Notes: generated by a model from the sequence alone, not told the origin. Positions 8,051 to 18,298 are shown, counted from the stretch's first letter. The stretch is 64,000 nucleotides of DNA from Methanosarcina acetivorans C2A (GCF_000007345.1 NC_003552.1:1302001-1366000), one strand, 5' to 3'. A program made the numbers and translations.

Positions 8051-9611
8051 AACTTTTCTTACGTCCTTCAGGCTGAAAAACACATATAGAGCCAATGGCG
8101 TCATCTATTCGCTCAAATCCATCCCTGTAATCAACGGGCTGCTACCGGTCTCGCTTTATGGAAGCCCGGGGCTGAAAAGATTTGCCAATTTTGTCAGCAT
8201 CCTGTGGGAGCTTGTCTCGATGTTTTTGGGCAAGCTGTTTTATATGTTTATTCTGGTCTTCCTTCTAAAAGACTCTATGAAAAGCAGTTCTGCAAACAGC
8301 TTCATGCATATGTTTTTCTTTCTGACCATAGCAGGTGGTTTTCTTAACACGCAGATATTTCGCCCCACCAGAGACAAGTATTATGCCATTTTTCTCATGC
8401 GAATGAGCGCGCGGGAGTATACGCTTTCGAATTACTTCTATTTCCTTTTGAAAACTGTTGTCGGATTTTTGCCTGCCACGCTGCTTTTAGGACTGCTTTC
8501 CGGGGTAGATCTTGCTATCTGCCTTTTGATGCCGCTTTTTGTTGTTTCCGTAAAACTTATTTTTACTGCCCTCGCGCTTCATAGTTATGTCAGGACCGGC
8601 CATGCAAAAAATGAAAATCAGCTCAATCCGGTTTCTCTGGTTGGCATTGCTGTATCATCGACTGCGGCATATCTCCCGCCGTTTCTCGGCTATGCCATGA
8701 ACGGAGCTGTTTTCCTCGCTCTGTTTGTCATTTCCGCTGTTATGGCGTTGTTTTCCTTTTTGTATGTGCTCAAATTCCCCGAATACCGAAGGATTTGCAA
8801 GGAACTTCTCACAGCGGATAGTTTTGCTATGAACAGAAAAGATATGGTTGCACGGGCTACTCAAAAATCTTTGCAAAAGAAAATAGACCTTAAGGCAACA
8901 AGTAGCAAAAGCGGCTATCGGTATTTCAACGACCTTTTTGTTAAGCGGCACAGCAGTCTGCTGACCAAATCGGCCAAACAAATCACCTTGATTTCCCTTG
9001 TAGCGCTTGCGTTTTCCATCATGGCCTGTTTTCTTCTTCAGGAGGCAAAGCCGATAATAAACGGGATGATGCTGACCTTTTTGCCTTATTTTCTGTTCGT
9101 CATGTATTTTGTTAATCGCGGAAAGGTTATCACCCAGGCCATGTTCATGAACTGTGACCACAGTATGCTTGCCTACAGGTTTTACAGGCAACCGCGTGCA
9201 ATTCTGCTCCTCTTTACGGAACGGCTGAAATCCATTCTATTGATTAACTTGATGCCAGCTTCGGTAATTGCACTTGGGCTACCGTTTCTGTTATGGTTTA
9301 CAGGCGGAACGGATAATGCGCTCAATTATGTACTGCTGTTTGTTTCCATTATCGCCATGTCGGTATTTTTTTCGGTGCACAACATGGTGCTCTATTATCT
9401 TTTGCAGCCTTACAATATCAATCTTGAAATGAAAAGCGGCACTTTTGCCATTGTCAATTCATTTACTTATATCGTCTGTTATCTTGCTATCGGCAAGGAA
9501 GTTCCAACTCTAATTTTCGGCACGTTTGTTTCCGTATTTTGCATTGTATATATCGCCGTCGCCTTGCTTCTTGCATACAAGCTTGCACCAAAGACATTTA
9601 AGCTGCGGTAA
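8037..9611 (+). CDS. ABC transporter permease, multi-spanning membrane protein
   Basis: About 524 residues with roughly a dozen hydrophobic segments (for example ~40-75, 85-105, 130-175, 185-215, 310-335, 340-360, 400-470 and 480-515) and few conserved motifs, as is usual for ABC-2 type permeases of bacterial exporters. The ATG at 8037 after GAAGGG overlaps the ATPase gene by 14 bases. It forms an exporter with that ATPase. I know no named family with certainty. A strong hairpin with a T run follows 20 bases after the stop. Confidence 0.75.
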   Translation: MRVIETFLTSFRLKNTYRANGVIYSLKSIPVINGLLPVSLYGSPGLKRFANFVSILWELVSMFLGKLFYMFILVFLLKDSMKSSSANSFMHMFFFLTIAGGFLNTQIFRPTRDKYYAIFLMRMSAREYTLSNYFYFLLKTVVGFLPATLLLGLLSGVDLAICLLMPLFVVSVKLIFTALALHSYVRTGHAKNENQLNPVSLVGIAVSSTAAYLPPFLGYAMNGAVFLALFVISAVMALFSFLYVLKFPEYRRICKELLTADSFAMNRKDMVARATQKSLQKKIDLKATSSKSGYRYFNDLFVKRHSSLLTKSAKQITLISLVALAFSIMACFLLQEAKPIINGMMLTFLPYFLFVMYFVNRGKVITQAMFMNCDHSMLAYRFYRQPRAILLLFTERLKSILLINLMPASVIALGLPFLLWFTGGTDNALNYVLLFVSIIAMSVFFSVHNMVLYYLLQPYNINLEMKSGTFAIVNSFTYIVCYLAIGKEVPTLIFGTFVSVFCIVYIAVALLLAYKLAPKTFKLR

Positions 9612-9630
9612 TAGCGGACTTATGTAAACT

Positions 9631-9662
9631 AAAAAAAGGGCAGATGTTGAACCGCCCTTTTC
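9631..9662 (+). terminator. Hairpin with flanking A and T runs
   Basis: AAAAAAAGGGC and GCCCTTTT form a stem around a 12-base loop, just after the ABC permease stop codon. The shape is that of a bacterial Rho-independent terminator, which is not the usual archaeal style, and fits the idea that the ABC pair was imported. Confidence 0.6.
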
Positions 9663-9908
9663 TGCAGTAGCAAGTCAAATAAGTTTGTGCCTGATCCGGA
9701 CCCAGGTTACTTTTAATCCTCAGAAAAAACACCGTTCAAGAAAATAAATTATTCGTGGGCACACATACGCAGAAAGGTCATGACAATTTTAGCTTAATTT
9801 TAATTATGCATCCTTTCTTCACGTCTTTTAATTATTCAGTAACTCTTCCGCTATCAGCTTTCAGTTCCTCCGAACATCCGCTTTCAGTGGGGGGTGAGCG
9901 CAGATATC

Positions 9909-9918
9909 CTTATATACT
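9909..9918 (+). promoter_or_regulatory. TATA box of the uS13 operon
   Basis: CTTATATACT lies ~140 bases before the rps13 start, so the transcript should begin near 9940 and carry a leader of about 120 bases. The leader holds a small inverted repeat (AGCTCCTTTTGAGAGCT) at about 9962-9978. Confidence 0.5.
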
Positions 9919-9933
9919 GGCAGCTTCATGTAA

Positions 9934-10518
<585 letters not shown>

Positions 10519-10535
10519 TTTTTCGGTTAAGGTGA

Positions 10536-11581
<1,046 letters not shown>

Positions 11582-11653
11582 AGCGAATTATTCAGAGAAT
11601 TCTTCAAAATTCTCTTTTTTTAAGGTATTCAAAATTAAGGGGAATTAAGGCAT

Positions 11654-12455
11654 ATGACGATGGAAGTAGACATTCTGGAGTTATCGGACAGATCTGCAAA
11701 GTTTGTGCTATCAAATGTAAGCACGGCTTTTGCCAACGGCATCCGGCGCGCTATGGTCGCCGATGTACCCACTCTTGCAATCGAGTATGTAAATCTTTAC
11801 GACAACACCTCCGTACTCTATGATGAACAGCTGGCTCTCCGTCTCTCCTTAATCCCGCTTGCAACGGATATAGAGACGTATTTGCCTCAGGCTGAGTGCG
11901 ATGTCTGCGGAGGAGAGGGCTGTCCCGCCTGCGAGGTCTCCCTGACCCTCAGTGCGGAAGGCCCAGGAACCGTTTATTCTCGGGACCTGATCTCCTCTGA
12001 CCCCAAGATACAGCCGGCAGATCCTAATGTTCCGATTGTTGAGCTGAAAAAGGGACAGAAACTTGTGCTTGAGGCTATTGCCCACATGGGTTACGGTAGA
12101 GACAGCGTTAAGTGGCAGGGCCGGTGTTGCATGCGGCTACAAAAACATGCCTGTAATTACCATTGAAAACTGCGATGCCTGCGGACACTGTGCGGCAGAA
12201 TGTCCGAAGGGAATTATCAGTGTTGAAGAGGCCGGAGCTAAGATTGCCGAGGAAGACATCATGAAGTGTTCCATCTGCAGGCTCTGTGAGCAGGTATGCG
12301 ACATTAACGCGATCAAAGTGGACTTCTATGAAAACTCTTTTGTCTTTACCATGGAGTCCGATGGTTCATATACAGCTAAAGACCTTGTCCTCAACGCTGC
12401 GAATGTGATTAAGGGCAAAGCTGAAGAGATGCTGGCAATTCTGGACCAGCTCTGA
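11654..12455 (+). CDS. rpoD: RNA polymerase subunit D (RpoD/Rpo3), frameshifted
   Basis: Subunit D pairs with L to nucleate archaeal RNA polymerase, like bacterial alpha. The first frame (11654-12166) gives the alpha-like start (NGIRRAMVADVPTLAIEYV) with a CDVCGGEGCPAC zinc-type loop; the second frame, open to the stop at 12453-12455, continues with AGVACGYKNMPVITIENCDACGHC and MKCSICRLCEQVC, the double ferredoxin-type insert known in Methanosarcina RpoD, then the C-terminal dimerisation part. The frames join if one G is dropped from the GGG at 12118-12120 (CAG-GCC instead of CAG-GGC-C). As the gene is essential, a sequencing error is the most likely cause. Full length would be about 266 residues. 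Confidence 0.9.
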
Positions 12456-13050
12456 GCCTCTGCTCAGATGCAGGCCCAAATCTCATTTTTTCATGTCTTC
12501 TTATTTTGAGAACTCTTAAGGGGCTGCTCTTTCTCTGGAGATTCATTTTGTTTCTCTTCTTCTTTTCCTTCAGACAAAGCTAAAAACTTGGCTAATTAAC
12601 TATTTCTGATAAGTAAGAAATAATAAGAAAATATGAGCCCTACTACAAAAGCTAATGTATAAAGTGGTAAAGTGGCTGTAAAAAAATTACTAAATTATTT
12701 GTTGCCGGAAAATATGTATCTGTTAAACTTGAACTAAACCGGTTTATCTGGTTTGTAACTTCAAGGGGATTAAAAGGTACATTTGTCTATGTAATTTTTA
12801 TTACTCTGTTAATCGGAGCCCTGGTGAGAGCCTGTACATTTTTCAGGCGAGTTCTAGAGTTGAAATCTCAGCGAAGAGCCTAAATTATTCTTATACCAAT
12901 TAGAAAAAATACAATTTTAGGACTTACGCACTGGAAGTATAGAATCAATTACATCAAACACAGTAGTTTAAACTTGCATTTAAGTCACTTCAGGTGCGTA
13001 GGCCCTATCCGTTTTTTCCTGCATAATTTTATGATAGCTATGATAGGACC
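12456..13050. other. Intergenic spacer, no gene seen
   Basis: AT-rich sequence between the convergent rpoD and glycosyltransferase genes. T runs after rpoD (12484-12500) may end transcription. The genes that follow rpoD in many archaea (eL18, uL13, uS9, rpoN) are not here. Confidence 0.4.
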
Positions 13051-14188
13051 TTATTTTCCAATCACTTTTTCATATACTTCAAGGGTTTTTTCAGCTATTG
13101 TTTTCCAGTTATATTTCTTTAGGAGAAGATCATACCCTTTTTCCCCATTCTGTTACGGCCAAGTCCTTCAACAACGTAATTAAGACCCCAGGCAATGGAA
13201 GAAGGTTCTTTATAAGCAACAACACCTGTTCTGAAGTTTTCCACAAGGGCAACTGCATCGCTTGCAACTACCGGTTTCTTTGCATCCCAGGTTTCAAGCA
13301 CAACAATTCCGAAGGGTTCGTTCCGGCTGGGCACGCAAACAAGGTCGCAGGCATTAAACCAGTCGATTACAGTATTATCAGGGGCATACCCGAGGAAGTT
13401 ACAGGAATTACCTATGCCAAGCTTTTGAGCTTTATATTCACAGTAAGCGCGCATTTTCCCCTCTCCAATGAGTACAAACTGAGCATGCCTTTTTTTGAGG
13501 AATTTTGCCGCAGCTTCAACCAGCAGGTCGGGTTCTTTCTGATATGCCATCCTTCCGGTGAAAAGTACAACTGGAAGACACGGATGGATGCCATAGTGCC
13601 TTTTTATATTTCCTGTATTGATTTCTCTTTTTATCCTTCCCACATTTATGCCGTTAGGGACTTCCCAGAGCTTGTAATCGGGAATTTTGTAAATGTGCCG
13701 AATTTCTTCTGTCAATATTGCCGAGGTCGTGATCACGTCAGAGGATTCGTATCCTCCGAGCCACTCCCTGTGAGATATTTCCTTTGCCTCCCACCATTCT
13801 CCGTGACGGTTTCCGTTAAGTCCCCATTCAGTACTGTGAAAGGTCAGCACAAAAGGCAGCCCTAAACGGGCTTTAATCCTGCAGAGAACATTTACCGGAT
13901 GCCAGTCGTGCCCGTGCAGGACGTCAAACTCCCCCACCTTCTCTCTCACATCCAGGAACCGACAGTACATACTGTCGCACATCCTGTTCATCTGCTCCAC
14001 TACCCCCCATTTTGATCACAGGCAACTCTGTGATAGTGGACACGGTTGATTATTTCGTCGTTGTTTTCACGGCTTCGTGTAAAGAGATGGACTTCATGTC
14101 TCTCTGCTGCAAGAACTTCAGAGAGTTTAGACACATGAGGTGAAATTCCTCCTATACGTACCGAATACAAGCTTTCCCAGGAAAACAT
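13051..14188 (-). pseudogene. Glycosyltransferase family 4, broken by two frameshifts
   Basis: Three frames on the minus strand together encode one GT4 enzyme of the glycogen-synthase-like type. The first (14188-14000) has FSWESLYSVRIGGISPHVSKL; the second (to 13119) has FDVLHGHDWHP, VPNGINV, LFTGRMAYQKEPDLL and the E-x7-E region PSRNEPFGIVVLE; the third, out of frame, supplies the C-terminal helix GYDLLLKKYNWKTIAEKT and the stop at 13051-13053. The shifts fall at a run of six C (14003-14008, i.e. G6 on the coding strand) and at CCCC/TTTTT near 13138-13146; one added base at each restores the frame. It would transfer a sugar from a nucleotide-sugar donor. Either a pseudogene or two sequence errors. 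Confidence 0.8.
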
Positions 14189-14553
14189 TCCTATCCGGAT
14201 CTTTTCATAAACCCACTGACTCCTTTTTGTTAAAATTAGAATTAAGAAACTGAGTAATGGAGAGTAACAGGCCTCCCTTACCTGTTACATGCCATTATAT
14301 ATCTGAAACTTTAAGACGTCTTCTGGACTGGTCAAAATTTACCGTTATTTTCAGCATCAAATGGCTTAGTGGTCTCTGGTTAATCAACTGGTATTATCCA
14401 GAGCAACCTTAATGGCATTTTCCGATCGGATTAGCCTATAATGAAGAAAAGTATGCATCCTTTAACTCAGCAATTTTGTAATGATTCTTTTCCAAGCTGG
14501 AAGTTACCATACTTTTTTTCCGAGCTTCTTAAACCTGTTATTTTTGTTCAGGT
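14189..14553. other. Spacer with an 8-bp stem hairpin
   Basis: GTAACAGG (14264-14271) and CCTGTTAC (14281-14288) form a perfect stem with a 9-base loop upstream of the glycosyltransferase. An ATTATATATC box is near 14293. No gene is seen. Confidence 0.4.
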
Positions 14554-16083
14554 CTATGCTTCAGAATAATAAGGCACTGAAAATTTTGACTCAACGGAAT
14601 CCCTGTGAAAGATATTGTATGTGCAGAAAGGAATTATTCTACCGTCCGGCGTTGCATAATGTACCCCGCATTTTTTGACCCTTTCGAGATCTATGTTGTA
14701 TAAGTCCTGAAAGTGCATTGTTCCGAGAAATAAGGTGTTTCTGTGAAAACGTGATGTATTCTCCATGTCGCCTTTTTTAAGGAGGTCGAGGATCATTCTG
14801 GTGGTATTTACTGATTTCGGTCCTTTTTTTTCGTCGATGAATTTGGGTACTTGCTTGATAACCTTTGCAAGGCTTAGAACCCTGCTCACTCTTCCATTTA
14901 TCTCAGGGGTTATTTCCTTCAGGAGTTCAATAAAACTCTCAACATCAAAAAAGTTTGTAATGGGGATAAAATGCCCTTCTTCATAGAAAACGTAGGTTCC
15001 GGCTCCACAGTGAGGGTGGGCTGTCAACTCAGGAATCGGGATATTTCTCATAGCTGATAGGAAACGGCTTATAGGAACCACAAAAGATACCGGGTACCAG
15101 GCATTGCAGGGAATTTCCCCGCCGGTCTGTTCTTCCACGAGTTTCATGACGTCGGGTATGGTAATCCTCTTCTTTTCTCTCTGGGATTGGTCGATTCTTC
15201 CTGTAAATGCAACTGGCTGGAAGTTAACTCCTTTTACGACGTCAAGGTTTTCGGCTGCAAAACGGATAATCCCTCCTAGCTGGGAATCGTTTACACCTTT
15301 TGCAAGGGTTGGCACAAGTACGATACTTTCAGGCCCAAAATTCCTGCAATTTTCAATGGCTTTTTTCTTTACAGGCAGAGCGTTAAAACCTACATTTTCG
15401 ATATACGGCTCCGGAGTAACCCCGTCAAAGGAGAGATAAACAGTACGCAACCTGGCATCTTTTAGCCTTTTGCAATATTCAGTGCTTTTTGCAAGGCGAA
15501 CTCCATTGCTTGCAATCTGAATCTGCGCAAAACCCAGTTCTTCAGCCAGTTCAATAAGTTCCGGGAGGTCATCCCTTACTGTCGGTTCCCCGCCTGTAAA
15601 CTGAATGGCACTGCAGGGAGCAGGTTTTTCTTTTCTCAGTAATTCTATCATTTTTCTGATTTCTTCGAAACCTGGTTCGCATATAAACCCCTTTACTCTT
15701 GCATTTGCAAAACAGACAGGACATGCAAGGTTACATCTGTTGGTAACATCTATGTTTGCAAGCAAAGTCTCTGTTTCATGAGCAGAACAGATCCCGCAAT
15801 CAAAAGGGCAGTTTAGTGAACTGGAAATCTGGAAGTTTGGGACTCCTGGCCCCGTGTATGAATATTTTTCGAATTTTCTGTAGAGTTCTGCATCTGACCA
15901 GTAGACATCTCTGAAGTTTCCATGCTCAGGACAGTCTTTTTCCATTATTACTTTTCCGTTTTCCTCAAAGATCGAAGCTGCAATTACTCTTTTGCATTCA
16001 GGGCAAACAGAGTTCGTTTGTCTCGCATTTTTCTTACCCAAACTTTTGTAAACCAAACTTTTGTAAACACCTGCTGATCCCAT
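14554..16083 (-). CDS. Radical SAM protein, MJ0619/tetraether lipid synthase (Tes)-like
   Basis: A 509-residue enzyme. The N-terminal part has zinc-type cysteines (CPECKRV...CPEHGNFRD), then CPFDCGICSAH and the radical SAM cluster motif CNLACPVCFANA near residue 122 (CX3CX2C), FTGGEPTVRDD, and later cysteines AHPHCGAGTY and KKCGVHYATPDGRIIPFCTYN. This set of extra Cys motifs is that of the MJ0619 family, to which the tetraether lipid synthase Tes belongs; Tes joins archaeol tails by C-C bonds into macrocyclic or tetraether lipids. Members differ in product, so the substrate here is an inference. An odd 15-base direct repeat encodes VYKSLVYKSL near the start. It stands alone. Confidence 0.75.
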   Translation of the reverse strand: MGSAGVYKSLVYKSLGKKNARQTNSVCPECKRVIAASIFEENGKVIMEKDCPEHGNFRDVYWSDAELYRKFEKYSYTGPGVPNFQISSSLNCPFDCGICSAHETETLLANIDVTNRCNLACPVCFANARVKGFICEPGFEEIRKMIELLRKEKPAPCSAIQFTGGEPTVRDDLPELIELAEELGFAQIQIASNGVRLAKSTEYCKRLKDARLRTVYLSFDGVTPEPYIENVGFNALPVKKKAIENCRNFGPESIVLVPTLAKGVNDSQLGGIIRFAAENLDVVKGVNFQPVAFTGRIDQSQREKKRITIPDVMKLVEEQTGGEIPCNAWYPVSFVVPISRFLSAMRNIPIPELTAHPHCGAGTYVFYEEGHFIPITNFFDVESFIELLKEITPEINGRVSRVLSLAKVIKQVPKFIDEKKGPKSVNTTRMILDLLKKGDMENTSRFHRNTLFLGTMHFQDLYNIDLERVKKCGVHYATPDGRIIPFCTYNIFHRDSVESKFSVPYYSEA

Positions 16084-16893
16084 AATTCACAACCTCGGTT
16101 GCGTAGTCAGGTTTTGAGAGGTTTTTGTTGCAGTTTTTCCACAGCTCCCACTACCAAAGATTTTTGAGTTTGTTAGTAGAGTTCCTTCCCAGTTTGGTTA
16201 TATATCGCCACATTTCCCGAATAAAATCGAAATCTTCGATTTTTTTACATAAAATCCAGTTTCCAGATTTTATCGGACAAAGTCCCCCACAATCAAAGCT
16301 CTGTCAGATAATATTTTGGATTATAATATGAAGTGTGAAGGATACGTTACAATTCTCAAATACTTCTTTAAGCTTTTTCCTCTGCCATTTCATAGAATTG
16401 TTTGTTTTTCTTTCCCCTTCGTTTTTCTTTCCCCTTCTATTAAATAAAGCTCTATTATTATTTAAATTCATTGAATTTATATTTAATAAATAATGAAAAA
16501 GGTGAGAAAACATTTTTTGGCCTTTAATTGACTTTATTAAAGAGTCTATCCCAAAACTCAAAATTTGCTTTTTTGGATCTCTTAATTTAAGTAACCAACA
16601 AAGGTTCTGATTACGAAAGCAATCTTGAATTATTCTGATAATTGAGATTAAAACTGGGTTTTGGGATGAGCTCAAAGGAAATATCTTTTATTCAGGTTAT
16701 AAGACCTATAATGATTGTTTCCGACTAAAATTTCCCAATTTCTTTGTGCTATATTCCGCTGATTAAGCGCAGGATATTTGTTCATTTTTTTAGAACTGAC
16801 CAGTAATTCAAGGACATAACCTGTATATGAACACCTTTTTGAAATGTTTTTTTCGGAATCTTCCTTAAATTCTTGTCATTATCCTTCCCGACT
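16084..16893. other. AT-rich spacer, no gene; holds a MITE-like repeat
   Basis: Nothing coding is convincing here. An open minus-strand frame (16304-16675) is low-complexity and lies over the inverted-repeat element described separately. Confidence 0.4.
16542..16672. repeat. Possible 131-bp MITE with inverted ends
   Basis: GAGTCTATCCCAAAACTCA at 16542-16560 is mirrored by the reverse complement of 16654-16672 (GAGCTCATCCCAAAACCCA), 15 of 19 bases alike. The inside has no gene. This looks like the remnant of a small non-autonomous transposon; no clear target duplication was found. Confidence 0.4.
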
Positions 16894-17922
16894 TGTTTTG
16901 TCCTGAAATAATTTCGCTTTGAAACTTTTTTCCTCTTGTCCATGTTTTCACCACCCAAACAATCTCACTCCTATTCTGAACTTTGCCTCAACTGGTAATC
17001 TATTCCAGAATGCTTCCTGTGGCGATTCTAACTGTTCAAGTTTCAAAGCTCCATGAGGCCTCTTGTTATACCACTGTACGAATTCTTCAAATGATTCAAA
17101 CTCTCCTCTAAACCTTTGATATGTATCGAACCATTTCTCTATTTTTCCGTTTGTCTGAGGATGTCTTACCCTTGCAAGTATTGGTTTGATTCCAAGTTCT
17201 TCAATGCATCTTTTAAAGTCACTATCCCATGAACCATCCTTATTAATCCTGTGAGCTCCGAATTCACTTCCATGATCCATAATGAGCTCTCTTAAAGGGT
17301 ATATGTCCCAGTACTCTTTAACAAGTTCATCAATCACTTTAATGGTGTTCTCCGTGTTGCAATGAACGTACTCTCCACCTGCAATTATCATTCTTGATGA
17401 ATCATCAAGAATGGCACAGACTTGCAGTCCTAACAGGGGATTCTCATGCCAATCGATGTGTGCAGCAGACATGCTGTGTTCGCGTTCGTATCTACACCAT
17501 TTTCTTCTCTGTTTCTTTTTTCGGTTTTCCTTGGCAAGGTCCATGCTAAGTAGATAGTTATGGATTCTGTTATGAGATATCTTACGATTATATTTGCCTT
17601 CGATGAGAATCTCAAGGTAACAGGCTCCAAACTTATAATCAGAGTAAGTTTGGTCAATCAATTCCTTATCAGAGGAGGATAAGGGGTTCTTTGGTCTTCC
17701 AAGATTAATGCCAACTTGAGGAAGCTGACCAGTTTCAACGTATTCTTTGTAGATCTGCTGAACTCGACGGGCTGAGATCCCCTGGATCTCAGCTATCGTC
17801 GAGGTAGATTCACCTTTCGATTTTTGAGCAATGATCCAACGTATCTTTTTTCCATTAAGTTTCACAAAAGATAAGGGATTACAACCGACATATTTAGCGC
17901 GAAATAATTTCGGGATAAAACA
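16894..17922 (-). mobile_element. IS481-family insertion sequence, copy 1
   Basis: A complete 1,029-bp element. Ends are imperfect 24-bp inverted repeats starting TGTTTTGTCCTGAAATAATT (left) and, on the other strand, TGTTTTATCCCGAAATTATT. It is flanked by the 15-bp direct repeat TTATCCTTCCCGACT (16879-16893 and 17923-17937), a target duplication of the size known for IS481. It sits just upstream of the promoter of the tRNA-Leu pair. A second copy at 27994-29022 has the same length and differs visibly at one base. Confidence 0.95.
16948..17865 (-). CDS. IS481-family transposase
   Basis: The 305-residue transposase has an N-terminal helix-turn-helix (KSKGESTSTIAEIQGIS, then RVQQIYKEY), a second HTH-like part, and an integrase (rve) core with the acidic triad in HIDWHENP, MDHGSEF and NGKIEKW. 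It cuts and joins the ends of its own IS. Start ATG at 17865; the frame is intact, so the element may be active. Confidence 0.95.
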   Translation of the reverse strand: MKLNGKKIRWIIAQKSKGESTSTIAEIQGISARRVQQIYKEYVETGQLPQVGINLGRPKNPLSSSDKELIDQTYSDYKFGACYLEILIEGKYNRKISHNRIHNYLLSMDLAKENRKKKQRRKWCRYEREHSMSAAHIDWHENPLLGLQVCAILDDSSRMIIAGGEYVHCNTENTIKVIDELVKEYWDIYPLRELIMDHGSEFGAHRINKDGSWDSDFKRCIEELGIKPILARVRHPQTNGKIEKWFDTYQRFRGEFESFEEFVQWYNKRPHGALKLEQLESPQEAFWNRLPVEAKFRIGVRLFGW

Positions 17923-17944
17923 TTATCCTTCCCGACTCGAAACG

Positions 17945-17954
17945 TTTATATATT
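17945..17954 (+). promoter_or_regulatory. TATA box of tRNA-Leu
   Basis: CGAAACG (BRE-like) followed by TTTATATATT lies ~70 bases before the first tRNA-Leu. The IS481 target duplication ends only 7 bases upstream, so the core promoter is intact. Confidence 0.6.
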
Positions 17955-18019
17955 ATCCATGATATTGTGAGGGAGTGCAAGGCGCAAGGAGCGCCGGAAT
18001 TTTACAGGAAAAACACGAT

Positions 18020-18104
18020 GCGAGGGTTGCCCAGCCAGGTCAAAGGCGCTAGGTTGAGGGCCTAGTTTCGTAGGAATTCGTGGGTTCGAATCCCATCCCT
18101 CGCA
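18020..18104 (+). tRNA. tRNA-Leu (GAG), copy 1
   Basis: An 85-base class II tRNA: acceptor GCGAGGG pairs with CCCTCGC, anticodon stem CTAGG/CCTAG with loop TTGAGGG (anticodon GAG, reads CUC/CUU), long variable arm, T loop TTCGAAT, discriminator A at 18104. CCA follows in the genome (18105-18107). Confidence 0.95.
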
Positions 18105-18213
18105 CCAGATTTCTTAATTGTGTCAAATTTAAATTCGGTATGTTTTCCCAGAAAAATTTTATAAAAAGTCATTGAAATCCATTCATCTACTTATTCATCT
18201 ACTTAATCAAATT

Positions 18214-18298
18214 GCGAGGGTTGCCCAGCCAGGTCAAAGGCGCTAGGTTGAGGGCCTAGTTTCGTAGGAATTCGTGGGTTCGAATCCCATCCCTCGCA
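18214..18298 (+). tRNA. tRNA-Leu (GAG), copy 2
   Basis: The same 85-base sequence as the copy 194 bases upstream, but followed by TCC rather than CCA. No separate TATA box is obvious in the short spacer, which holds the direct repeat TTCATCTACTTA twice, so both tRNAs probably come from one transcript. Confidence 0.94.

Noticed and set aside
12061-12200. Programmed frameshift in rpoD
   Set aside because: No slippery heptamer or strong stem-loop was found next to the shift and other archaea do not shift here; error is simpler.
13098-13865. 255-codon plus-strand frame over the glycosyltransferase
   Set aside because: Antisense of conserved GT4 sequence; no ribosome-binding site or recognisable domain.
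16304-16675. 123-codon minus-strand frame
   Set aside because: AT-biased, covers the MITE-like repeat and has no recognisable domain.
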